Source of the DNA: an uncultured Ruminococcus sp.
GTDB lineage: Bacteria > Bacillota > Clostridia > Oscillospirales > Acutalibacteraceae
Assembly: GCA_902773165.1 (NCBI GenBank)
Contig: CACYDO010000317.1
Coordinates: 1-11,934 of the forward strand
Length of the DNA stretch: 11,934 nucleotides
Reading direction: 5' to 3'
The notes beneath the pieces are model-generated. The model saw nothing but the letters and a program-made list of their open reading frames with translations, ran no database searches and was not told where the DNA came from. How positions within the stretch are numbered: position 1 is the stretch's first letter; the number at the start of each line of letters is the position of its first letter. A program made the translations under genes and the position numbers. Positions 7,152 to 11,934 of the stretch are shown here, piece after piece.

Positions 7152-7176
7152 GCTCAGCATGATTGGATTATTTCAA
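7147..7176 (-). promoter_or_regulatory. Possible weak internal promoter upstream of dxs
   Basis: On the minus strand TTGAAA (7171-7176, five of six matches to the -35 consensus) is 18 bases from CATTAT (7147-7152, four of six matches to the -10). It spans the end of ispA and the 53-base spacer before dxs, one of the few real spacers in this gene run, so a secondary promoter raising dxs expression is plausible. The evidence is only consensus matching by eye. Confidence 0.3.
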
Positions 7177-8040
7177 GCGATGTGACAGCGACAAAGCAAG
7201 CTCTCTGAGAAACTCTGTATCACCGTCAACGCCGTCCAGAACGTCAACAGCCTCCTTCGTCAGAGATTCCGCAAGCTTCTTCGCCTGTGCCAATCCTGTT
7301 TTTGTCACGTAATTTACCTTTTCGTTTTCTGCGTCGCTGCCAACAGGCTTTCCCAAGGTAGCCGTATCCGATTCGATATCGAGAATATCGTCAACGATCT
7401 GAAAAGCAAGCCCCACCTTTTCTGCGTACTGCCGTGCAGCACAGACGGTCTTTTCGTCAGCCTGAGCAAGTACCGCGCCCATAACGCAGGACGCTCTCAG
7501 GAGCGCGCCCGTTTTCTTTGAATACATCTCGGAAATGACGTCTAAAGAAGGATCCTTGCCCTCTGTTTCAAGGTCTATCACCTGACCTCCTACCATTCCC
7601 AAAGCGCCGCATTCACGCGCAAGCACTCCGGCAGCCTTCGCGCCGTATACGCCCGTTTTTTCAAGCGCAGACGAAGAAAGCATGACCTCAAACGCAAGCG
7701 ACTGCAGCGCGTCGCCTGCAAGCAGGGCAATGTCCTCGCCGAAAACAATGTGGTTAGACTTTTTCCCGCGGCGAAGATCGTCGTCGTCCATGCACGGAAG
7801 ATCGTCGTGTATCAAAGAATACGTGTGTATCATTTCGATCGCGCACGCATACGGGAGTGCAGCTTCTGTATCGCCGATGCAAAGCTCGTTCCAAGCGAGC
7901 GTCAGCGTAGGGCGAATGCGCTTTCCTCCGGAAAGCAAGCTGTACTTCATCGCTCTTACAACGCTGCCTTCGGTGCAGTTTTCGTCGGGCAGAAGCGCCA
8001 GAAGCGCTTCCTCGATCAGCGGCAGGTATTTATTGTTCAT
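7168..8040 (-). CDS. ispA: Farnesyl diphosphate synthase (polyprenyl synthetase family)
   Basis: A 290-residue short-chain trans-prenyltransferase, the normal length for bacterial FPP synthase, condensing DMAPP/GPP with IPP. The first aspartate-rich motif is DDLPCMDDDDLRRGKKSNH at about 79-97, the second DDILD at 217-221, with the conserved GGQVIDL at 151-157 and K-x-x-L segment near 178-182. The first motif has the four residues between Asp groups typical of bacterial (type II) FPP synthases, and Tyr74 sits five residues before it, consistent with a C15 product. A geranylgeranyl product cannot be excluded by eye. The ATG (8038-8040) overlaps xseB by 11 bases and has AGGTGA six bases upstream inside xseB, so it is translationally coupled. 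Confidence 0.95.
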   Translation of the reverse strand: MNNKYLPLIEEALLALLPDENCTEGSVVRAMKYSLLSGGKRIRPTLTLAWNELCIGDTEAALPYACAIEMIHTYSLIHDDLPCMDDDDLRRGKKSNHIVFGEDIALLAGDALQSLAFEVMLSSSALEKTGVYGAKAAGVLARECGALGMVGGQVIDLETEGKDPSLDVISEMYSKKTGALLRASCVMGAVLAQADEKTVCAARQYAEKVGLAFQIVDDILDIESDTATLGKPVGSDAENEKVNYVTKTGLAQAKKLAESLTKEAVDVLDGVDGDTEFLRELALSLSHRLK

Positions 8041-8242
8041 TGAAGGTCACCTGCTTGTCGGCTGTGAGCTGAGAGAATCTCAGCTTTGCGTTATTGAGCT
8101 TTTCGTAGCAAAGGCTCACAAGCTTAGCGCCTTCTTCGTAAAGCTCGATCGATTTTTCCAGAGTGATATCCTGCTCTTCAAGAGCCTTTGCAATTGCCTC
8201 CAGACGCATTTTTGCGTCTGAGTATGTTTCATATTCAGTCAT
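8030..8242 (-). CDS. xseB: Exodeoxyribonuclease VII small subunit
   Basis: A 70-residue helical protein of standard length. The family core is YSDAKMRLEAIAKALEEQDI followed by TLEKSIELYEEGAKLVSLCYEKLNNAK, two long amphipathic helices that bind the XseA C-terminal coiled coil; several small subunits load per large subunit to form exonuclease VII, which degrades single-stranded DNA from both ends. The ATG (8240-8242) is 4 bases after the xseA stop, and its GGAGG ribosome binding site overlaps the last codons of xseA. The other end overlaps ispA. Confidence 0.93.
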   Translation of the reverse strand: MTEYETYSDAKMRLEAIAKALEEQDITLEKSIELYEEGAKLVSLCYEKLNNAKLRFSQLTADKQVTFNEQ

Positions 8243-8246
8243 GAAT

Positions 8247-9458
8247 CTATCCTCCGATCTTTACTATTTTATTCACGGTGCAGTCCGCGCTGCCGTCGGC
8301 AAAACGGATCTTCACATTATCTCCCTTATTCAAGGCTGTAACGGATACGACTCCTTTACCGTCCTTAGAAGCGGCGCAGTAGCCCTTCTGAAGCAGGCTT
8401 ATGGGGCTGAGTGCATTTACGCTGTTCGCCATCGCCGTGATATACGCATGCTCCAGCGTCAGTCTGCTTTGTGCGGCGGAATTTATACGCGTTTCAAGAA
8501 GCTCCAGAGAAAGAAGCTCATTTTCGATATAACGCCCCGGGTGGAGTGCCTCCAGGCTGTCCTTGAGCCTGTCTATATCCTGAAACGCCACATGCATTTT
8601 GTTTTTTATCAAAGAGCGGATTCTTGAAAGAAGCGCGTCCATATTTTTCATCATTTCGGCTCTGTCGGGAACTGCAAGCTCCGCGGCTGCCGACGGAGTA
8701 GGCGCGCGCAGATCTGCGGCGAAGTCACAAAGCGTAAAATCAGTTTCATGCCCCACCGCGGAAATGATCGGTATAGACGAATCGTAGATCGCCCAGATCA
8801 GATTTTCGTTGTTGAAGCTGTTAAGCTCTTCAAACGAACCGCCGCCCCTGCCGATGATTATTACGTCAACGTCCTTCATCTCATTGAATACGCGAACGCC
8901 CTTAGCCAGCTGCTCCGCCGAGCCTTCGCCCTGAACAAGAGCGGGAAAAAGGCGTATTTCCGTCAGAGGACATCTGCGCGAAACGACATTTTTAATATCC
9001 TCGATAACCGCACCGGTCGGAGATGTTATCACGCCTATCCTGCGCGGAAGCACAGGTATCGGGCGCTTGCGTCTTTCGTCAAAAACGCCCTGAGCAGTCA
9101 GCCGTCTTTTCAGCTGCTCATAAGCAACGGCAAGCGAACCAACCCCGTCGGGCTGCATGCTTCTTACATTGAGCTGATACTGACCCTTTGCTTCGTAAAC
9201 CTTCACCCCTGCGGCGACAATTACTCTCATTCCGTTTTCGGGTACGAATCGCAAAGCGTTAAAATACCCCGAAAACATAACTGCGTCGATCTGCGACTGA
9301 CTATCCTTCAGAGTAAAGTACACATGACCCGATTTATACGGTCCTCTGAAATCATAGATCTCTCCGCTGACAAAAATATATTTTATATTACCGTCGGTTT
9401 CCAGAATACTCTTAATGTAAGTATTGACCTGGCTCACGGTGAGAATCTTTTCTGTCAT
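8247..9458 (-). CDS. xseA: Exodeoxyribonuclease VII large subunit
   Basis: A 403-residue catalytic subunit of the single-strand-specific exonuclease VII. The N-terminal OB-fold (about 4-101) starts ILTVSQVNTYIKSIL and includes SGEIYDFRGPYKSGHVYFTL. The catalytic domain shows VLPRRIGVITSPTGAVIEDI at about 136-155, GRGGGSFEELNSFN at about 203-216, SAVGHETDFTLCDFAADLRA at about 233-252 and then PTPSAAAEL, all hallmark segments. A helical coiled-coil region (about 265-350) for XseB binding and a short C-terminal beta segment follow. The ATG overlaps the preceding stop as ATGA (9455-9458), so translation is coupled to the TsaD-like gene. Confidence 0.98.
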   Translation of the reverse strand: MTEKILTVSQVNTYIKSILETDGNIKYIFVSGEIYDFRGPYKSGHVYFTLKDSQSQIDAVMFSGYFNALRFVPENGMRVIVAAGVKVYEAKGQYQLNVRSMQPDGVGSLAVAYEQLKRRLTAQGVFDERRKRPIPVLPRRIGVITSPTGAVIEDIKNVVSRRCPLTEIRLFPALVQGEGSAEQLAKGVRVFNEMKDVDVIIIGRGGGSFEELNSFNNENLIWAIYDSSIPIISAVGHETDFTLCDFAADLRAPTPSAAAELAVPDRAEMMKNMDALLSRIRSLIKNKMHVAFQDIDRLKDSLEALHPGRYIENELLSLELLETRINSAAQSRLTLEHAYITAMANSVNALSPISLLQKGYCAASKDGKGVVSVTALNKGDNVKIRFADGSADCTVNKIVKIGG

Positions 9459-10426
9459 ATATTCAGTCCTTTCTTTGCCGCACGATACCGCCGCGCCGCA
9501 AGTACGGCAGTTCCGCAGGCGTTATCAGAGGAAAGCTCCGCCGACGCAAACAAGCAGCCGAACCGCTTTGCAAGCTCTTCTCGTATTATTGAATCGGACA
9601 TCACGCCGCCTGCAAACAGAACGGGCATATCTCCGTATTTTTCTAAAATATTTTCGCACATTTTCTCCAGAGTTTTCTCAACATATTCCAGACATGTGCG
9701 CGCTATAACAGAGCTGTCAACATTATTTTCCGCCATTTTTGCACAGATATTCTCTACTCCCGACAAACAGCAGTCGCAGCCCTTAACGCAGATCTTCACC
9801 TTCGGCGTATCACCGCAGCGAAGCGCTAGCTTTTCAAGCTCCTGTCCGCACGGAAAACCCATACCGAGCTTAACTCCTACTCTGTCTATCACCTGTCCTG
9901 CGTGAAGATCAAGCGTTTTTCCTATTATTTCCGCGCAAAATCCGCGCTCTTCATCGGGTGAGACAAAAACTGCTTCCGTCGTGCCGCCCGAAACGTGAAA
10001 GGCGATGAATTTCTCGTTAAAAAGTCCGCGATTTCCCGAAGAATAAACGGCTGCGGATATATGACCTGCCTGGTGCGAAAACTCATATACAGGCGCGCCT
10101 AATGCCGCGCCAACGCAGCGAGCCGTGTTAACGCCTACCGTGAAGCACGGCATATAAGAGCCTTCCGCGTCACGCGGAACTGCCGAAACACCGACGCAGC
10201 AGACAGAAGGAACAAAGCCGACCTTTTCGTACAGCTCCTCCATAACGCCGCTCAGCTGCGCTGTATGGTGAAAAACGGCGTCGCTCTGCCGCAGTCCTCT
10301 GCCGCCCTTTGCAACGGGCAGAAGCTTTCTTGCGTGATACAGCTTATCGTTCTCAATGTCATAAAGCGCAGCCGACGTAGTATAATTGCTTGTGTCGATA
10401 CCGAGAACAAACTTAATTTTGCTCAT
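9455..10426 (-). CDS. TsaD/Kae1 (peptidase M22 'glycoprotease') family paralogue, cysteine-rich
   Basis: A 323-residue ASKHA-fold ATPase-like protein of the TsaD/Kae1/OSGEP family. Visible marks are GIDTSNYTTSAA at about 9-20 (phosphate-1 loop; TsaD usually has GIETSCDET), HQAGH at 118-122 (metal-binding HxxxH, TsaD HMEGH), HVSGGTTE at 144-151 (TsaD VSGGHT), AGGVMSDS at about 272-279 and SSDNACG at 299-305 (Asp301 as expected third metal ligand). It is somewhat short and divergent; the FSFSGLKT segment is replaced by CDCCLSGVEN near 217-226, and there are 16 cysteines. It is probably a clostridial paralogue rather than the true t6A enzyme; its function is unknown, and the sialoglycoprotease label should not be believed. 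The ATG at 10424-10426 overlaps the nusB end by 14 bases; an in-frame TTG at 10466-10468 would add 14 poorly conserved-looking residues. It occupies the place of folD in the Bacillus order. Confidence 0.85.
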   Translation of the reverse strand: MSKIKFVLGIDTSNYTTSAALYDIENDKLYHARKLLPVAKGGRGLRQSDAVFHHTAQLSGVMEELYEKVGFVPSVCCVGVSAVPRDAEGSYMPCFTVGVNTARCVGAALGAPVYEFSHQAGHISAAVYSSGNRGLFNEKFIAFHVSGGTTEAVFVSPDEERGFCAEIIGKTLDLHAGQVIDRVGVKLGMGFPCGQELEKLALRCGDTPKVKICVKGCDCCLSGVENICAKMAENNVDSSVIARTCLEYVEKTLEKMCENILEKYGDMPVLFAGGVMSDSIIREELAKRFGCLFASAELSSDNACGTAVLAARRYRAAKKGLNI

Positions 10427-10895
10427 TTCCGGCACTCTCTTTTTTTCCGTTTTTTCCTGCGCGGACAACTGCCCCCAGCACCGCGTTTACAAATCCCGAT
10501 TCCTTCGGTTCTGCGTATTTTTTCGTCAGCTCTATCGCTTCGTTGATAACAACGCTCTCGGGCGTATCGCAGCAATTCAGCTCACAGATCGCAAGGCGCA
10601 TGACGCTGAGCGGAACTCTTGAAAGTCTTTCAAAGGTCCAGCCCTTGATATTAGCCTTTATCATGCCGTCTACCGCTTCCTTGTTCTTCGAGTAATACTC
10701 AAGCACCTTTACGGTGTACTCATCGGCGGTTATAAGCCGCGATTCAACGGCGTTGTCGAGAATAGTTTCGTAATCGTCGTCGGTAAACGTCATTTCAAAA
10801 AGGATAGCAAAGCAGGTTTCTCTGGCTTGCCGCATTTTTGCGATAAACGCTGCCCTGTCTTTTTTTGAAACATTTTTTCCATTATTATTACTCAT
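10413..10895 (-). CDS. nusB: Transcription antitermination factor NusB
   Basis: A 160-residue all-helical RNA-binding protein that, with NusE (ribosomal protein S10), binds boxA RNA and supports rRNA antitermination. After a short charged leader, the family pattern is visible: RQARETCFAILFEMTF at about 22-37, a variable middle, RLSRVPLSVMRLAICEL at about 90-106 and the conserved VVINEAIELTKKYAEPKESG followed by FVNAVLG (115-141). The C-terminus is lysine-rich, encoded by two long A-runs. The ATG at 10893-10895 has AGGAG five bases upstream. It is the first gene after a good promoter and so probably heads the operon. Confidence 0.96.
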   Translation of the reverse strand: MSNNNGKNVSKKDRAAFIAKMRQARETCFAILFEMTFTDDDYETILDNAVESRLITADEYTVKVLEYYSKNKEAVDGMIKANIKGWTFERLSRVPLSVMRLAICELNCCDTPESVVINEAIELTKKYAEPKESGFVNAVLGAVVRAGKNGKKESAGNEQN

Positions 10896-10967
10896 AAATG
10901 CTCCTCTGTTTTCTATGCGCAGATCATATTGGCTCAGTTCAGTTAATATACTTAAAGTCTTCTTATT

Positions 10968-10996
10968 ATTTTACCACATACTCCCAAATAAAGCAA
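10968..10996 (-). promoter_or_regulatory. Sigma-A type promoter with extended -10, upstream of nusB
   Basis: On the minus strand TTGCTT (10991-10996) is 17 bases from TAAAAT (10968-10973), with TGG immediately before the -10, giving an extended -10 element. It lies in the 132-base AT-rich spacer between sigK and nusB and leaves a 5' leader of roughly 60-70 bases before the nusB ATG. It is the best promoter candidate in the window and probably drives the long run to the left. It is judged by consensus only. Confidence 0.65.
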
Positions 10997-11027
10997 TAGA
11001 TACAAATTACCTTAAAATTACATTTTT

Positions 11028-11726
11028 TTAACAATTGATATCCTGATTTTCGAACATTTCGCCCAACGCAGAAACGGCTTTTTTTTCGATACGTGAAACA
11101 TACGAGCGTGAAATGCCGAGCATTGAAGCGATCTGCTTCTGCGTAAGCGGCTCTTCTCCGCCAAGACCGTAGCGCATTACGATAATGCTGCGCTCACGCT
11201 CGGGCAGCTTTTCAAGATACGCCGAAACGCGTTCGGAATTCAGCTTCAAAGCGATCTGTTCGGGGATATCGGCGTCATCTGCGAGGATATCTATCAATGT
11301 AAGGGCATTTCCGTCCTTGTCGGTATCTATCGTATCGTCGAGAGAAATATCGAGCGCATTTTTCTTTCGGCTGCGCAGGTACATTAATATCTCGTTTTCT
11401 ATACACCGCGACGCATAGCTTGAAAGCTTCGTGCTTTTGCCCGTATCGTAGCTGTCTATCGCCTTTATCAGACCGATCGTGCCGATAGATACAAGGTCGT
11501 CGCTGTCGCAGGGCACGTTGTAATATTTTTTCACGATATGCGCGACAAGACGCAGATTATGCTCGATAAGTATCCCACGCGCCTCCTTGCTGCCGTTCTT
11601 CATGCGTTCGAGCTGCTGCGCTTCCTCCTTAGCGGAAAGCGGCTTTGGGAAAGAACCTGCTCCGACAACGTGAAGCACCGCGAATAGCGCAAAATTACCG
11701 ATAAAAGAAATTAATGCCTCCAGCAT
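11028..11726 (-). CDS. sigK: Sporulation sigma factor SigK (pro-sigma-K-like)
   Basis: A 232-residue sigma-70 family protein matching late mother-cell sigma factors. Region 2 contains EHNLRLVAHIVKKYYN at about 55-70, DDLVSIGTIGLIKAIDSYD at about 76-94 and SYASRCIENEILMYLRS at about 103-119; region 4 has LPERERSIIVMRYGLG at about 174-189 and the helix-turn-helix TQKQIASMLGISRSYVSRIE at about 195-214. The first ~23 residues are hydrophobic and precede GSFPKPLS, aligning with the membrane-tethering pro-sequence that SpoIVFB removes in Bacillus; some clostridia lack it. The gene is uninterrupted, so there is no skin-type element. The ATG (11724-11726) has a long Shine-Dalgarno GGCGGTGATC two bases before it. 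No clear terminator follows it before the nusB promoter. SigK versus SigE rests on the PKPLS segment and leader, and I favour SigK. Confidence 0.93.
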   Translation of the reverse strand: MLEALISFIGNFALFAVLHVVGAGSFPKPLSAKEEAQQLERMKNGSKEARGILIEHNLRLVAHIVKKYYNVPCDSDDLVSIGTIGLIKAIDSYDTGKSTKLSSYASRCIENEILMYLRSRKKNALDISLDDTIDTDKDGNALTLIDILADDADIPEQIALKLNSERVSAYLEKLPERERSIIVMRYGLGGEEPLTQKQIASMLGISRSYVSRIEKKAVSALGEMFENQDINC

Positions 11727-11728
11727 AA

Positions 11729-11738
11729 GATCACCGCC
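11729..11738 (-). promoter_or_regulatory. Extended ribosome binding site of sigK
   Basis: GGCGGTGATC matches the full anti-Shine-Dalgarno complement GGAGGTGATC except for one base. It is only 2 bases from the ATG if its whole length pairs, or 6 counted from the GGCGGT core. Confidence 0.55.
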
Positions 11739-11753
11739 AAAACGTATTTTTAC

Positions 11754-11782
11754 ATTTATATGCAGCTTTCGGCAAAAAATGC
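11754..11782 (-). promoter_or_regulatory. Possible sporulation-type (sigma-E/sigma-K) promoter of sigK
   Basis: On the minus strand CATATAAAT (11754-11762) resembles the CATA-type -10 of mother-cell sigma factors, with GCATTTT (11776-11782) 13 bases upstream as a possible sigma-E-like -35. The position, 27 bases before the sigK ATG, suits a short leader, and sigK being under mother-cell control is known in Bacillus. There is no sigma-A promoter of comparable quality in this spacer. The match is by eye and short, so confidence is low. Confidence 0.3.
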
Positions 11783-11793
11783 ATGCACGGAAA

Positions 11794-11817
11794 ACGCCCG
11801 GAAAACATTCCGGGCGT
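11794..11817 (-). terminator. GC-rich hairpin downstream of mscS, probable terminator
   Basis: Perfect 10-base arms ACGCCCGGAA (11794-11803) and TTCCGGGCGT (11808-11817) enclose a 4-base loop, starting 11 bases after the mscS stop. On the minus strand the stem is followed by only TTT before CCG, with a TTTTTT run about 14 bases past the stem, so the U-tract is weak. On the plus strand no T-run follows. It separates mscS from sigK. Confidence 0.6.
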
Positions 11818-11828
11818 GGTATCGAAAG

Positions 11829-11934
11829 CTATTTCTTTGTGTGAACGTCTACCTGAGTAAACGGGATCTCAATCCTGCTTTTCTCAAATTCTTTCAGAAC
11901 AGTTTCCTGCATATAGAAATATACGTTCCAGTAA
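11829..11934 (-). CDS. MscS-family mechanosensitive channel, C-terminal fragment
   Basis: The last 34 codons of a gene that enters from the right end, finishing with TAG at 11829-11831. The tail reads YWNVYFYMQETVLKEF, then EKSRIEIPF and TQVDVHTKK. This matches the end of the cytoplasmic vestibule domain of small-conductance mechanosensitive channels: an aromatic Y-W-x-V-x-F strand, an amphipathic helix, then the family's I-E-I-P-F-x-Q-x-D-V-H ending. MscS channels open under membrane tension to release solutes on hypo-osmotic shock. The membrane part is outside the window, so subfamily cannot be judged. Confidence 0.85.
   Translation of the reverse strand, partial: YWNVYFYMQETVLKEFEKSRIEIPFTQVDVHTKK

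Noticed and set aside
8748..9905. A long 385-codon plus-strand ORF antisense to xseA and the TsaD-like gene
   Set aside because: It lies wholly opposite two well-supported genes, has no Shine-Dalgarno before its ATG, runs across a gene junction, and its product is Ser/Phe/Arg-rich with no recognisable domain. It is a composition shadow.
9455..10426. Annotating the TsaD-like protein as an O-sialoglycoprotein endopeptidase
   Set aside because: That name is a historical misassignment for the Kae1/TsaD family; nothing in the sequence shows protease activity.
10436..10460. A-runs near the end of nusB as a programmed frameshift site leading into the TsaD-like gene
   Set aside because: The TsaD-like frame is +1 relative to nusB, so a -1 slip on the A-run would not enter it; the runs simply encode lysines in a charged tail.
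10426..10468. TTG start at 10466-10468 for the TsaD-like gene
   Set aside because: The added 14 residues are charged and unlike the family N-terminus, while the ATG at 10424-10426 places the conserved GIDTS loop at the usual distance and gives a compact overlap with nusB.

Overview
The window looks like a chromosomal segment of a spore-forming clostridial Firmicute, probably of the Ruminococcaceae/Oscillospiraceae type. Three things point there: an intact sigK-type sporulation sigma factor; a gene order that is a variant of the Bacillus/Clostridia block nusB-folD-xseA-xseB-ispA-dxs-tlyA-(nadK)-argR/ahrC-recN; and strong AGGAGG-like ribosome binding sites with some TTG starts. Base composition is roughly balanced by eye. 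This assignment is inference; no rRNA or other decisive marker is present. Every gene I can support is on the minus strand, so transcription runs from the right end to the left.

Right end (about 11030-11934): the C-terminal end of an MscS-family mechanosensitive channel enters from outside and is followed by a GC-rich hairpin. Next comes sigK, a late mother-cell sigma factor that keeps a hydrophobic N-terminal leader resembling the pro-sequence of pro-sigma-K. A possible sporulation-type promoter lies just upstream of it.

Central block (about 1299-10895): a good extended -10 promoter lies at 10968-10996. After it comes a tightly packed run: nusB (rRNA antitermination), a TsaD/Kae1-like paralogue, xseA and xseB (exonuclease VII), ispA (farnesyl diphosphate synthase), dxs (first MEP-pathway enzyme), tlyA (rRNA 2'-O-methyltransferase), nadK, argR, an unrecognised 35-codon small ORF, and recN. 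Most junctions are 4-14 base overlaps or gaps of a few bases, so this is probably one long operon with translational coupling. The functions are transcription/translation support, DNA repair, isoprenoid and NADP supply, and arginine regulation. The cluster is conserved by position rather than forming one pathway, although dxs and ispA both serve isoprenoid synthesis and xseA/xseB form one enzyme.

Left end (1-1284): directly after recN, where Bacillus and many Clostridia carry spoIVB-spo0A, this genome has a DegT/ArnB-type sugar aminotransferase and the start of a Cof-type HAD phosphatase. Both are tightly spaced behind recN.

There is no gene-free stretch above 300 bases. The longest gaps are 10896-11027 (nusB promoter region) and 11727-11828 (mscS hairpin plus possible sigK promoter). 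I see no tRNA, rRNA, CRISPR array, insertion sequence or phage gene. I do not see a clearly new multi-gene system. The points most worth a second look are the cysteine-rich TsaD paralogue in the folD slot, the coupled small ORF between argR and recN, and the altered gene content after recN.
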